Source of the DNA: Strigamia acuminata
Taxonomy: Eukaryota; Arthropoda; Chilopoda; Geophilomorpha; Linotaeniidae
DNA: 64,000 nucleotides
Assembly (NCBI GenBank): GCA_949358305.1
Contig: CASHSZ010000074.1
Coordinates: forward strand, 1 to 64,000
Reading direction: 5' to 3'
A program made the translations under genes and the position numbers. The notes beneath the pieces are model-generated. The model was not told where the DNA came from, ran no database searches, and saw only the letters and a program-made list of their open reading frames with translations. Shown here one piece after another: positions 23,840 to 36,649 of this stretch (position 1 is the stretch's first letter; each line of letters opens with the position of its first letter).

Positions 23840-23915
23840 GGCCCAGGTGGTCGAGTGGGTAGTCACCCGCCTTACGGAGTCGTGGGTCGTGGGTTCGAGT
23901 CTCGACTCTCCCGAA
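23840..23915 (+). ncRNA. tRNA-like segment (SINE head or decayed tRNA)
   Basis: An A-box-like TGGTCGAGTGG (23848-23858) and a B-box GGTTCGAGTCTC (23892-23903) have the spacing of a tRNA gene. The T-arm and acceptor pairings are poor, so a working tRNA is unlikely. A related segment lies on the minus strand near 45.2 kb. Two copies point to a tRNA-derived SINE family with pol III promoter elements. Confidence 0.5.
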
Positions 23916-24167
23916 TTTTCGTTTCAGTCGATCTTCTTCATATCTACGGGATAAATATTCAAAAAAGACGATGTGTACGTGCCATTACACATACTCCCTT
24001 CCCCAGGGCCTGTGGGAGGGGGGGGAGGGGTCGAAAGATTTGATCCCTTTTATTTATTTACTTATTTTTTTTTTGGTTTTATTTAATTTATTTACGTTTT
24101 AAACTACTTATTCAGTCGTCGTAACTAAACGACGAACGGATCTCTCATCTGTTTTGTTTCTCTATGA

Positions 24168-24171
24168 TATT

Positions 24172-24222
<51 letters not shown>

Positions 24223-24231
24223 TCTATCTAT

Positions 24232-24275
<44 letters not shown>
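24168..24275. repeat. (TTTA)n microsatellite
   Basis: Over 100 bp of TTTA with two CTAT interruptions, ending in a T-run. Confidence 0.96.
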
Positions 24276-24276
<1 letters not shown>

Positions 24277-24562
24277 TTTTTTTTTTAAATTTTTGAAGGG
24301 TTCCACCAACGCCACATCCATCTACTATGTCGTACAAGATCGGAAAACCTCCCGGAGCGGTGACGGAAGCGGATAGTCACGGTCACGCAATTAGGCGCTC
24401 GGTCACGCGCGCGATTATTGCGTTTTATCCATTTTTTCACATCTTTTATTCAAATTTAATAAAATGTCACACTGAATCGATCGAATGCATTAGTTTAATG
24501 GACCGAACGAAAATAAAATTATACAAACTTTTTCCATAATTTGAGAAAAAGGAAAGAGAAAA

Positions 24563-24596
<34 letters not shown>

Positions 24597-24717
24597 CGAA
24601 GTGAAACAATTGCAAAACAGACAAATAAATAAATAAATGGACGAATGAACCGAATAAATGAATAAACTGAACAGCAAATAAAGTTTTGTTCCTTTAGGCG
24701 CACCCCCTCCCCCCCCC

Positions 24718-25279
24718 CTAATACTCCATCGAACCATCACTGTCGTTGATAGTCTTTCCGGCATCCTTTCCCCTCCCGTCGCAATCTTCTTCTCCATCGC
24801 CTTCGCTTTCCTCCTCCTCTTCGATCTTCTCCAGGCGCTCTCGCCACCTCGCTTCCATACCCAACACAACTCTCTCCATTCTTGCCATCATCTCCTCGAA
24901 TCCTTTTGCCACCGTCTTCTCGATCCTCCCCATCCTTTTCATCACCGCCTTCTCAATCTTGTCCGCAACTATTCTCTCCACCTTCCTGGCACCTGGTGTC
25001 CTTGGTGTCAAGAGCGACCTCTGAAAAACGAGGAAAGAGAATTAACGAATACACAAATAAATAGGTGGGCGAAAATTTTGATAGAATACTGACCCTTCTT
25101 CTTTTTGCGGGAGTGCCCGCTTTCTTCGAATCCACCGAGCGACGTTTATTAGACGCCCCGGAACAAATGATCGTCGACGGCGGCGGGGAACAACTGATCG
25201 TCGACGGCGGCGACGTATAGTCGACGCACTGCAAAATGGAGACAGGAGACGACATGGTGGATTCCATTTTTTCTTCCAT
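24718..25279 (-). CDS. CC-A: two-exon coiled-coil, acidic-tail protein
   Basis: Exons are 25094-25279 and 24718-25020 with a phase-0 intron; 162 residues from the ATG at 25279. A second ATG four codons on may be the true start, because poly-T then CATGGAAG looks like a 3' splice site. Exon 1 holds a duplicated C-S-x-P-P-S-T-I motif and a basic patch (KKAGTPAKRRR). Exon 2 is a helix with regular K/R and E (VERIVADKIEKAVMKRMGRIEKTV, about 80-135) and ends in an acidic tail closing on SMEY. CC-B at 45.5 kb has the same exon sizes (62/101 against 60/102 codons) and closes on SMEL, so the two are paralogs. The basic patch could be a nuclear signal. Function unknown. A probable 5'-UTR exon ends at a strong donor at 25761. 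Confidence 0.72.
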
Positions 25280-26611
25280 GAAAAAAAAAAAAATAAAAAA
25301 AAAAAAGTAATAAAGTGAAAACAAAACACGCGGGATTATGGTTTTAATGTCGGGAACCTGGAAATCGAGACGCCATTTTTGTCAACGAAACGTTATATTT
25401 TATTACATTTCAATGACGAGAATGGCCACTTTTGACTGACTAAAAAATTGATAAAAACGATAATTTATGACGAAAAGAAAAAGAAAGAAAAGACGCTATT
25501 CCGGTACTGGGAACCGGGAATTCCCGAAAAAAGAGAAAACGAAAACCCCGCGCGAGACGTTAAACTCAATATCGCTTGGTTTCTGTTGGCGGCGACAACA
25601 ACAACGTGGGGCGGAAAAATAAAAAATGGCTACGCGCGTGGCTCGCCAAATTCCACGTGGATATGCGTTTGGGCGCGTGTTTGGACGTGCATTTAGGAGT
25701 GCGGGTGGGCGAGTTTTGTGTGTGTATGTGTGTATGTGAATATGTGAAATGGTTAACTTACCTTTTAACGTTCTCACACGGTTGGTCGACAGTGAGCGAG
25801 TGTGAGCAAGTGAGTGGTTGAGTCCACGCGACAGATGGCGGCAACGGCCAAACTTATTTATTTATTTTATTTTATTTTATTTTATTTTATTTTTTTTTTC
25901 TTTTTCTTTTTCTTTTAATTAATTAATTTATCAATTATTTTAATAATTCACCAATAAATATTTTTTCTTTAATTTTCACCCATTTTATTTTTCAAACACG
26001 CGCGGTTGTATACGCGCGACGCTAGCGACGCGTTTAACCCGGTGTCGGAACCATTAACCACAGCGAAGCAAACGAAGCATCATTGGCATCCCGGTATCGC
26101 ACCTCGACTCGCGCATTTACCGTAAGTAAACAATCGATTGTTTCCGGAGGGAATTTGTCCGAATTGAATCAATTCGGCAATTTATCGATCGAGGGTTTGA
26201 ACAATTGTTCGATAGACGAATTTGAGGAGGAGCGAACAAACAAACAAACAAATAATTAGACAGACGGGCGCGATGAAGCGTAGCGAGTGTTTCTCGCCTC
26301 CGTGTTGACGGAACGCGACATACATACCAGATTTCGGCAACAACTGTGGCACAATAACTCGAAAACCAACGTCCAATCTAGCCTGACCGAACAACGCAAA
26401 ACAAAACACTACAAAATCAATCAAAATAACAAACAAATAGACGGTAAATTTAAAAATTCAAAACAGAATTTCCAATTTCAAGTTGTTAAATCATCCTCGG
26501 TGCAGTGTTATTGCCGACATCGGGTTTATATGTTCCGTCAACATGCATCCCAGCTTCGACTCAAGTTTCTTCTCCGCTTATTTCGTTCAACTTTTATTAT
26601 CTTTTATCTAT

Positions 26612-26676
<65 letters not shown>

Positions 26677-26699
26677 TTTTTTATATTTTTGTTTCCTAG
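25280..26699. other. divergent leaders of CC-A and P2-A
   Basis: A minus-strand 5'-UTR exon ends at 25762 (donor AAAG|GTAAGT), serving CC-A. A plus-strand one ends at 26121 (donor ACC|GTAAGT), serving P2-A. TTTTA and TTTA microsatellites lie at 25856-25895 and 26606-26690, the second in the leader intron of P2-A. No coding exon seen. Confidence 0.5.
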
Positions 26700-26877
26700 A
26701 TGGCAGACAGTGATGATGAACGATCGCGTCGAATCCGAGGACGGGGTAGGGCGGCGTGGAGGGGTGTCCCCTCGATTAACGAGATGTGGGCGTCGCCCCT
26801 ACCCCGCCCTCAGCAGTTCGCACTTAGACGCGACGCCCAACCGAGGTGAGTAAATTGCAAATTGACACGATTGGTCG

Positions 26878-26916
<39 letters not shown>

Positions 26917-27333
26917 TATTTATTTATTCTTTGTTGCAGCCTTCCGCCGCCACCACGGCCGCCGATAATGCGACATCGAATTGCGGCACTTCGTGCGTCG
27001 GCGGAGGCGGAAGGACGCGCGCGTGCAACTGCGCGCGCGACCGGGTCGGTTGAGTTTGCCGCCCAAGTGCGGGACCCGGCGTTGTCTTTGAGCATGGTGG
27101 CCACGGCGGCTGCCGCAGCGGCCATGACTCTGTCGCAGTCGGTCAGAGCGACTCGGGAGTCGGTGGCGGCGGTGGCAGGGGTCGTCGCGTCGGCCAACGT
27201 CACTGACCCCAACGTCGTGGCCGCCATTGAAGAGGCTGTCGATGCCGCCGTAGCCTCATCCGAAGCAGCCGAGGAGGTGCGACGGGCAACTTTGTTCGCG
27301 GCCGAGATGGCAACTCGTCACTTTAATTTTTAA
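26700..27333 (+). CDS. P2-A: Arg- then Ala-rich orphan protein
   Basis: Exons are 26700-26845 and 26940-27333 with a phase-2 intron; 179 residues. The ATG overlaps the end of the 3' splice site (cctag|ATGGC). Residues 1-50 are acidic then Arg-rich (RSRRIRGRGRAAWRG). After a Pro stretch (SLPPPPRPP) the rest is a strongly Ala-rich helix (about 75-170, including VATAAAAAAM and VAAIEEAVDAAVASSEAAEEV) that could self-associate. No signal peptide or membrane helix. The phase-2 intron and the start-site pattern match P2-B and P2-C, but sequence similarity to them is weak, so family membership is tentative. AATAAA at 27409. Confidence 0.65.
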
Positions 27334-27778
27334 TTTTTTTTTTTCCTTTTTTTTTTGTAAACAACTCGTTTTTATATATATATATACATATTTCTTTATT
27401 TTTTTGTGAATAAATCATTTTTAATTTTTCAAATCGTTTTCAATTTTAATTTTAATTTTCATAATCATATTTAATCATTAAAACTCGTTTGTAATTAACA
27501 TGCACATGTTAAATTATCTATCGATTATTTTTTTAAATCAATATTGTTAAAATTCAGCATTAAATAAACAAACATAACATAACATCTTTTATACCAGACT
27601 AATCGAGATTCAAACAAACAAACACGCAAATATTAAATGCTACCACACCAAAACTAAAATAAAACTGCAAGTTGTAAACTCAGAAAAATATAAATTATTA
27701 TTTTTTATCAGAAGTATTAAATATAAGCAAAAAAAAAATTAGTTTCGATCCGGAAAACTGTTTGTTTGAAATCTAATA

Positions 27779-27809
<31 letters not shown>

Positions 27810-28338
27810 CAAACAAGCACAAAAAGAAATAAAATCGGTGTGTTTTAAACGCAGAACCATGCTTGATTGTTAAAAAGAACAACACCGTAATCAAAAACAA
27901 CACCAAGAACACAGAAATTATTGTCAGATTAGTAATTCGCTGTGAATGACCGTTGATTGTTTTGGAACGCTGTCCGCAATTTTTAGCGTTTCTCCGCGCG
28001 GACGTGAAGAGGGCGCCACTCGTGTGACCGAAACAACGACGACACCAAACACACTGACGTCGAGAATTCGAGTAGCTTCGCTGTTTTGTCAGAGTCCACT
28101 CGAACCAGACTCGACGTGGACGAGGCTGCCACATTCCACGTGTGCGAGAGAAGACATCGTTGTGATTGGGGGTGCCGAAAAATGATGCGCTCGAACAACG
28201 AACAACACGATTGCGTCGCTATCAAACACCGACGTGCCCATTTGTCTGTAAAAAAAGAACGAGTTTTAAAGGAGTGAAATAAATTAAAATTAAATTTAAA
28301 ACATGTATTCGTACATTTGAGGAGCAGATTAGGCGAAT
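27334..28338. other. intergenic between convergent genes, AT-rich
   Basis: AT-rich 3' flank to about 27900, with a run of A at 27785-27810. The thymidine-kinase-like fragment follows. No complete gene seen. Confidence 0.5.
28105..28184 (+). pseudogene. thymidine-kinase-like fragment
   Basis: The frame reads EDIVVIGGAEK then stops. It matches EDVVVIGGAEK of the intact thymidine kinase at 48.7-49.2 kb in 10 of 11 residues, and the DNA agrees over about 35 bases with roughly five differences. Just before it, DEAATF resembles GEAAFT of the kinase's zinc-finger region in another frame, as if shifted by a small deletion. The P-loop and active-site parts are absent. Likely a remnant of a second copy. 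The match is short, so chance is not excluded. Confidence 0.45.
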
Positions 28339-29349
28339 TCACTTTTTCTTTCCGGCGCTCGACTTTCCCTTTCCTTTCCTCTTTCTCTTGCTCCTTGCCC
28401 GTTTCTCTTTCTCCTTCCTCGCCAGTTTCTTTTCTTCGTCTTCGTCCTCATCACTTTCCGCATCGTCCTCAAATTCAGAGTTTCTGTAATCTTCGTCGTC
28501 TTCTTTTTCCTCTTCACACCTTTCACCTGTTTCACGCTCTTCTTCCCGGCGTCTCTCTTCTCCACACCCCTCTCCTTCGTCGTTCTCGGGCTCGCCGACG
28601 ACGACAAACCTCTCCTTCATCAGCACCTCATCAACGAACGAGAAATCTTTATTCTGCAAATAAAACGGGAAAATCAATATCCGAAAAGTGTCGACGTAGA
28701 CGCGCGCGGTAGATTCACTCACCGACATGTCGTTCCATTGGTTTAACATCCCCAGCATCCGGAGTAAGTGGGTCTTGATGTCGGGATCGCCCCAATACTA
28801 AAAAAAAAAATAAAAAATAAAAAAAATATATACATAAATAAATAAATAAAAATAAAAATAAAAATAAAAATAAAAATATATATACTTGTTCCGCCTGAAC
28901 CTGAGCCCGTATCGTAAAGAGCAGGAGAGTAAGCGAATGAATGGAGAACCGCATGCTCCCGTCGCGAAAGATTTTCATTTCGTGGTTATCGTCCCAATAG
29001 TTGGGATCGCTGTTGGGTTCGCTGCCCCCTTCCGCGACGGGAACCACCCTCGATCGCAACACCCGTTCCTCTCCCTGCGCATCGCCTCGTTGAAAAGATG
29101 ATGAACGTGACGCCGAATCACCGTCGTTGTCGTCGTCGTCGTCGTCGTTGTCTCCGACGCGCTCTCCCTCTCCCTCTCCCATCCCCGGTGCCCATGCAAT
29201 GCGATATCTGTGTTTGACCAACCAGTGGTCCTCTAGTCGGTCAACCACAGGCCTCGCAATGCAGAATGGGCACCGTTTCAGGGCCTTGTGCATTTTTTTC
29301 AACTTCTAGGAAACAGAGGAAAAAATAAATAAATAAATAAATAAATTAA

Positions 29350-29384
<35 letters not shown>

Positions 29385-32300
29385 AACGAATCGACTAATT
29401 GATTAAATACCCACCGGCAACAGGAGATCGGGTCTACGCGAATAGTCCCGCAGATGCTTCCTGACTCTCTTGGAGATTTCATCCTCGCGCTTAACTGCGT
29501 CTAGGTGGTGATGTTGGCGCCAATGGCGGTACGCGTCCTCGCTGAAATATCCGTATTTCGACACCCCTAAGGTACGCGGGAGGGGAAAGGAAAAAAAAAA
29601 AATAAAAAAAAAATAAAAATTAGACAAAAAATAAACAAACAAACAAATAAGCAAATGTATGTTTCTCATTACCCGGTTGTTTGGCGCACAGAGCACAATA
29701 GAACGACTTCCCGCCCTCTGTCCGGAGTTTTTCTCCCTTCTTTCCTTTCCCTCCACCCTGGCGTCGTTGCCGTGTTGGCACCGCCCCCGTCTCCACCTCC
29801 CCCACCTTCCGGAGCACCCATTTCTGGAACTCTTCGAACCGTCGATCCAACTCCATCGACAAGTTGGACGGAAGGTTGGACGGAAGCCCACTCGGTCCTG
29901 CCCTGCCAGACGGCACCACCGAGCCCTGGGATGCAGATGCCTTTCGTATCTGAAAGAAATGGAAGGAACGATTGAACAAACGATCAAAGACAAATAGACC
30001 AGACAGGTTACCTTTTCCGTCGACCGCGTGACTCGAGTCTCCGACCTTTTCGACGCGGGTTCCCATAACGGTGATGCGGGCCGCTTCGACGCGGATCTTC
30101 GCGGCTTGGCGATGACACGCGCCAGTTGCTGTTCTTGCGGCGGCGGGGGGGCGATGGGCTCAGATGGTGGCACGGTGAAACACGGCGTCGACATAACCGG
30201 GCACGGCGCCGACATGACAGGACGTGGCATTGGTGTGAGGATCGGCAACTGCAGCCGTTCCAACCTCACGACGGGGCACATTAAAGGCATTTTGCCTAAT
30301 GTCGCCGTTGGTTGAAGTGGTGGCGACCGCGGCGGTGACAGGTCTGGTGACGACGGGACCGTCACAACGCTTGGCATCGTCCAAGTGCACCCTGATGTGC
30401 TGGGCAACGACTGGAGAAAAAAAAAAATAAATAAATGAATAAACGAACAAACAGACGGGCAAATAAATATACGATATTGCATGTCGAATCCAAGTTTGTG
30501 CGCGGGTCGGATTCATACGATCAATCCGCTCAATGCGCGCGCGGCAAATTAAATTTGCGGGTTAAATTATAGTGCGCGCGCGGGAATTATTAATTTACGT
30601 CAAATCAACGTGATCGCTTTTCAATTTCAAATTGGAACGCGATCACGTTGATTGTCAAAATAAAATGGTCAGTTACTACGTTACCTCGAATACTTCCTTT
30701 TCCACCTTCTCAACGGTCTTCCGTTTCTTTTTCGCACCCCCTTTCCTCACACACTTCCTCTTCTTCGGTTCCGTCGCCGTCTCCTTCTCCTTTTCCTTCT
30801 CCTCCACTGCCTCTTCCACCGCCGTTTCCTTCCACGTCTCCTTCTCCTTCTCCAACTCCACCTCCATCTCCGGCCACACTATTCCCATCTCCTCCACTGT
30901 CTCTTCCACCACCGTCTCCTTCTCCTTCTCCGTCTCCGACACAGTCTCTTCCACCGCCTTCTCCTTCTCCGTCTCCGACACAGTCTCTTCCACCGCCTTC
31001 TCCTTCTCCGTCTCCGACACAGTCTCTTCCACCGCCATCTCTTTCTCCACCTCCTTCTCCGGCACAGTCTCTTCCACCGCCTTCTCCTTCTCCGTCTCCG
31101 ACACAGTCTCTACCACCGCCTTCTCCTTCTCCGTCTCCGACACAGTCTCTTCCACCACCGTCTCCTTCTCCACCTCCTTCCCTGACACAGTCTCTTCCAC
31201 CGCCTTCTCCTTCTCCGTCTCCGACACAGTCTCTTCCACCGCCATCTCCTTTTCCGTCTCCGACACAGTCTCTTCCGCCGCCCTCGCCTTCCCCACCTCC
31301 TCCACGATCTCATCCACAACCCCCCCCACAATCTCATCCGCCGTCCCATCCGTTTCTCTAAAAAAAAAAAATAAATAAATAAATTGTGAGACGTTGCGTG
31401 CAAGACCCGAAGAGCGCGTGGAACTCACGTTTGTGGCAGGCTCGATGACCACACGGAATGCCCCGTGCTTTGTGATAGGTCCAAGGCACCGTCGTCGTTG
31501 GGTCCGTCCTGGTAAGAAACGAGTAAATATAATTACAAATGTGTGCATAATTAAAAAATAAATAAATAAATAAATAAATAAATAAAAATGAAAAAAGGGG
31601 GCCAAAAAGACGCCCACAATTAAAATGACTAACTTGTACTAAAAAAAAGAAAAGGAAAAAATTAACCAATAAATGAATTAAATTTAAATAGACCCTGACA
31701 TTAAATGTGTCGGTAAAGAGCACGCATTTGATGTGCGCGCCTAACTCGAGATGACGCGCGTTGGTTGGTCGTTTTCACATTTCGTCTGCGCCGATCGTGT
31801 CGGAAACATGAGAGTCAAGAACACTCTTGTAAACTCGACTTTGATTCTTTAGCCTACCGTTGCAGTTGCGGGTTCATGGTCCGGTGCCCCGGAAGACGCG
31901 ATGCATTGTGCGACTCGAAACAAGACGTTCGACATGACTTCGGACGCGGCCTGACAGGAAACAAGCAAATGTGAATATTCAAACGGATTGAAAAGAAAAA
32001 GAAACAAAACAGAAAAAAAAATGCATATACTGTATACAGTATATCTGTGATTACTCTGCGGGTCTTTGATAGCGCGCGGACTTGTTTTAAGGCGTGGGGA
32101 TGAATGCGGATTTTGTGAATAACGTGTGGGTCCCGTATAGCGCATGGGGCCGATTGTTACGTTTCCGAAACATGATCGTCGTTACGCGCGGGACCAATAG
32201 TCAAGTCTCCGAAGATATTGTTAAAAAATTGACGAAATGTTGTTGAAAATTGACGAATTTTGATGGAAATTGACTAAATTTTGACCAAATTTGACAAAAA

Positions 32301-34329
32301 AATTGGTTAATTTTGTTAAATATTGACGAATTTCGTAATCTTATAATTTTTCATGTTTGTTTGAATTGAAGCGCAGGTCTTTAATAACGCACGGGACCAT
32401 TTATTTTTAAATAGCGCACGGGTGCGCTATTTACAGATAAACGGTATCCTCGATTTGTACACGTGTCTTCGGTGGGACAATTTTAGTTCACGAATAACGC
32501 GCGCGGGCCTCTGATCGTACACATGAGAAAATTTGTCCCCAGATAGCGTGTGGATGCACTATTTGGAGATATACGGTGTATAATTTCTATTTTTCTAATT
32601 CTAATTCACTCACCGTCCCTGCATCTCCAACGATGGCCTCCATTATTGCCCGCCTCTCTATCAGCCTATCCACCCGCCTCTCCACCACCCTCTCCACCAG
32701 CCTTTCGTGGTACAACACCACCCTGGACTCGGAGGGTTGAGACTCGCTGAATTCCGTGTCTTGGGATTCCTCCAGCATCGGCTCTGTTGGTTGCGATTGC
32801 GAGTCGTCCAGAATCGACTCCACTGGACGTCGTCGAGATGTGTCCATTGTGGCCTGATTAAAAACGAGCAAATATAATAAATAAAAAAATAAAAATAAAA
32901 ACAAAAAATAAAAATAAAAATAAAAAAATGAATAAAAATAGAAAAAGAAAAAGAAAAATCAATTAAAAGAAAAAAAAAAATGGGGGGGGGGATGGGGGGG
33001 GGGGAGGGAAGGGAGTGGACACGTAAAACAAATTGAGACGCGGGGCGTCGAACGACAAAAAATTGGACGCGCGTGTTCGCGTATTTTCGCGCGCACAAAC
33101 ATGGGAGAATGGGTCACAATTGCGTCGATCGCGCCAGAACCAGCAACGAAAGCTTATCCTCGCAAAATTAATTTTGATTATGGGCCAATTCTTTCACTCA
33201 CCGCCGTCGACGCTTCCACAGTGACCAACCTCTCGTCCACGTGCGGTTCCGTGTCCTGGAACGATACGAATGTGTATGAATAAATCAGCGTTTAAAAAAT
33301 AAATAAATAAAATAAAATAAAACAAAGAAAGTTTAGAAAAATGGAAAATAGCGGGTCCGTACCCCGGACCGTGCCCATTTCCACGCGGATATTAGAATTT
33401 ATTCCTATCCCGACGTGGCCCCTCTCCACGGATCTCAGATTTAATTGTCGGAAGAAAAATTTGATCACTACTTTGCAATTGGCATTCGATGCTGTTAAAT
33501 GGTTGGAGAATCGGGACCGTTTGTCATTGCTTAAAATTGGCACAGATAAGAGATCGCGCATAAATGGGACAAAAAAATTAAATTTAAAAAAATGAAATTT
33601 TTACACGTGATATGAATCAATTTTTAATGTCCGCGCGGAAATAAATAAATTATTTTCTATTTTTATTTCGCGAATTAGGCAGAAATATTTATTTATTTAT
33701 GTGTTTGTTTATCTATTTTTCATCAATAATAATAATAATAATAATATTGTTAATCGTGAGACAATTTTTCCACTCACCGTCATCGTGGTTGCAACTTCGG
33801 TTGACCCCTCCTCGGTTTCTAATTTTTCATTTTCCATCTTCCCACCTTCCGTCTCTTTGTTTGCGTCGGATGTCTGTAAGGGAGAGAAAATAAAAAATAA
33901 AAATAAAAATAAAAACATTTTTCGTTTGTGTCGGCATATTCCGCTCTAAACGCGCGATTTGAAAACGACCACAAATCCGTGCTCGACGACGGTGCGTGGC
34001 AACGAGTGGACCAATACGGTATACACGTGTGCATATGAATCGATGAATCGTGTATAAATCAATAAATAAAAAATGTATACATTCGTCTAATTTTAATAAA
34101 CCTCGTTCGCCGTCGATCGGGTAAAAATCATCCACGTTACACCGCAAACGCTCACTCACGTACACTCCCGCGACCAAACACAAAAATCCATGCGCGTTGT
34201 TCGACGACCACATGTGTGCACACGTACGACCACGGACGCGATTCATTGACAAAAATATCGCAAAAATTCGTAAAAGCCGCCCAAATTTACCTGCGGAGAC
34301 GCGACCGAGCATAAACTTCCCGCTTCCAT
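28339..34329 (-). CDS. ZF-B: large double zinc-finger protein, 13 exons
   Basis: Coding exons, in order: 34291-34329, 33778-33873, 33202-33255, 32614-32853, 31858-31950, 31429-31508, 30685-31357, 30012-30410, 29673-29949, 29415-29566, 28886-29305, 28723-28797, 28339-28653. Every junction keeps frame; 970 residues. Residues 1-175 are acidic and helical. Residues 200-410 carry many copies of AVEETVSETEKEK. About 426-558 is Pro/Met-rich then basic. Finger 1 is Cys643, Cys646, His665, His669 or 670, split by a phase-1 intron. Finger 2 is Cys713, Cys716, His728, His733. A run of Asp and an aromatic stretch follow (FSIHSLTLLLFTIRAQ, maybe a buried helix). The last exon is acidic then ends in a Lys/Arg tail (KRKRKGKGK), likely a nuclear signal. 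ZF-A and ZF-C share the finger pair and the intron between them. A DNA-binding or chromatin role is inferred. Confidence 0.8.
30900..31300 (-). repeat. 39-bp coding repeat (AVEETVSETEKEK)
   Basis: Within the large exon of ZF-B a 39-bp unit recurs about seven to eight times, with some copies enlarged by KEVEKE or VPEKEVEK. On the plus strand it appears as TCTTCCACCGCC and GTCTCCGACACAG words. Near-identical copies suggest recent unequal exchange in coding sequence. Confidence 0.85.
32020..32580. repeat. intron-borne palindromes in ZF-B
   Basis: The 663-bp intron holds a perfect 20-bp palindrome near 32024-32043 (ATATACTGTATACAGTATAT). Another inverted repeat lies near 32411-32434 (AATAGCGCAC, GG, GTGCGCTATT). 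A diverged copy of its flank (ATAGCG.G.GG.TGC.CTATTT.) lies near 32542-32575. Between them are AAATTGACGAATTTTG-like imperfect repeats (32215-32340). Confidence 0.6.
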
Positions 34330-34752
34330 TTCCAGTTCATGTATGCTCGCTACCAGTTTGTTGACGCGACACCTGTTGGCGATTCCGCGAATGATTTTGA
34401 TTCAAAGTCTCCGATTTACACCCGTTTTTAAGAGCTACGATGTTTTGGTTTTGGAGTCGGCTATGTGATCGTTTTTTAATTAAAAACGAAACAATTTTGG
34501 GTCAGACGATAATATTTTGGGCTCCGTTATAATTTCGAGCGCGCGATCGTGAGCGGGGTGCTGTGATGCCCACTTCACTCCAGTCGCGTTTAAACAAACC
34601 AACAAGTTCGGGTTTCTGTCCCCTTTACTCATTTGTTTATTTTGGAGTTTTTATCGTGGGTCAAAAACGTTGACCAGAGGCGACGTCACATGTACAAAAG
34701 GGCAATAAAAGTACAAGTTTACTCGAATGGAGAAAACATTGCGTATATATAA

Positions 34753-34790
<38 letters not shown>

Positions 34791-36589
34791 TTATTTATTT
34801 ACTGTCTACGCGCGGCCACATAAATAAATTCAATGGGAACCCCGTGGAATCGTGTGTTGCATTCACGCCCAATAGATGGCGTTGTTTATTTATTTATTTA
34901 TTTATTTATTTATTTTAACTAATGCAGGTGTAACATCCGGTTGGTCCGGCGTGCGACGAGAGACTGGGCGGTGTTTAAGTTTGACTGTTTATTATCGACG
35001 AATAGAGTAAACAATAAGTAAATTCTTCGAAGACGGAGAACATCGGGAGAAGTGGGTAACACTAAAACTCGATTGAAACGGGCAAAAGACGGTAGAGAGG
35101 CGCTAATAAATCCGTTCGAGTGACATCGGGTCGTGAAAACGACCTAACTAGCTTCGATTAACTGGCAGGAACTAATAAACGTTTATTCGAGTCGACAGTC
35201 TAAACGGGCATAAACTGTCTAAAAGTGATGGTGACGGGAGCAGTTCGGGACGGGAATTGGTAAAACCCGAAAACAGAGAAGACTCGCAACAAAAGCAATG
35301 GCCGCCGTTGGAAACGACGAGAAATAAGCGTCAGCGGATGAAGACAAACTAGGTCGGAGCCCGGGAGGAAAAAAAAGCCGCGAAAACAAGCACAACAGGT
35401 GAGTAAAATTCGGATGCCTGAGTTCAAATAAATCCCGGGGAAATAAACTGAAGAGTGTACGTTTTTTCTAGGACAATAATGCGGGTCCATCGGGGAGAGA
35501 ATAGGACGCACCGCGGTCCTCTCACAACTATATTGGAAATAGAAAGGGACAACGAGGACGCATTTGTCGACAACGAAGCGACAGAGAGTGGAAAATAGGA
35601 AAGGAAGGGCAATTAGATGAGTTCTTTTTACATCACATACTTCTGACAGCGTATTAAAAAACAGATTGTTCTCATTTTTGCAGGAAACACGATGCGCAGA
35701 CGGTTTGCTACGTGTCATTCTCGGTTGCTCGCGACAGGTGCCACACGGAGTCCTCGCGTCGTTCTTGCGTGTTGACACACATACATACTCGCGCGCGCAT
35801 ACACACAAGGCCATTCGAATCGATGTTACAGAATCTGGAAGAAATTTAACGAATTTGCGTGCATTGTTTTTCGCACAACGTTGCTGAAGGACCGTTCATC
35901 CATCGAAATTACGGGTGCATGTAGAAAAAAACTGATTTATGACTTTATTTCTATTTTTCATACAGGTTAACGATGTTAAACCGAGTGAAATAATGCGGAT
36001 CGAATCTTTTTAATACGAGTTGATTTATTTGGTTTGAACGAATTGAATTAATTTATCTTGAATTTCAGGTGGAAGAAAAACAAGTGACCGACTAGATATA
36101 AAATCGAGTGTTTCGCGACACCTGGAACGAAACGAGTTGTTGGATGGGTGAAATATGATCAGAAAATGTATAAATATTTGAATTTTAACCAGACGTTTTA
36201 TGATTGCAGGATTTTGTTAAACTGATTGATTAATTGCAACCTAGACGTGGCGTGTTGCCTCCTAGTGGACGATGGTATCAGCTCCTGGTGCGTCAACAAG
36301 AAGGACGTGCAGTCTGTGTCTCCTCTACGACGACACCGAGTCTGGTCGCTCGAAATGCTCCGTTGCGATGCCGGGCAATGGGCCGCTCAGCACGTACACG
36401 CTCGTCGACGGCGCGCGTCCCATCGCTGCGGACCCGGGGTGCTGCAAGGAGAAGACAGGCAGACGGATAGATGGAATTAATAATTAAATTGAAAATTTGA
36501 TTCAACTTTTGGGGTGACTAAAACTCAAAGACAAAGTTTGTAATTTACTCGCATCGAAAGATAAATTAGTTGTTGTTGTTGTTGTTGTT

Positions 36590-36600
<11 letters not shown>
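34330..36600. other. no clear gene; Cys-containing open piece at 36.3 kb
   Basis: Contains a (TA)n-(TTTA)n tract at 34755-34800 and TTTA at 34885-34917. From about 34929 a segment starting TGTAACATCC has the look of an old LTR, without a second copy to prove it. At 36272-36487 a plus frame reads RRTCSLC ... KC ... CC, loosely like the Cys-rich end of piggyBac transposases. It has no core upstream and I do not call it. A poly-T tract lies at 36591-36620. Confidence 0.35.
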
Positions 36601-36620
<20 letters not shown>

Positions 36621-36649
36621 CAAAATACTATTTATTAATAAAATGTTAC

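Larger units (their letters stand above)
23502..24717. other. intergenic: tRNA-like segment and microsatellites
   Basis: Contains (CAA)n, a tRNA-like segment, a G-rich patch at 24012-24030 and a long TTTA run. Just after that run an AG (24298) opens a stretch in phase 2 that stays open for about 80 codons. This resembles an internal exon of the P2 family, but I found no partner exon, so it is not called. Confidence 0.45.

Noticed and set aside
30648-31378. Plus-strand Ser/Pro-rich open frames at 30.6-31.4 kb
   Set aside because: They are the antisense of the AVEETVSETEKEK repeat exon of ZF-B, which joins its neighbours in frame on the minus strand.
34929-35410. Possible LTR starting TGTAACATCC
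   Set aside because: No second copy, primer site or coding part found next to it; mentioned only in the intergenic entry.
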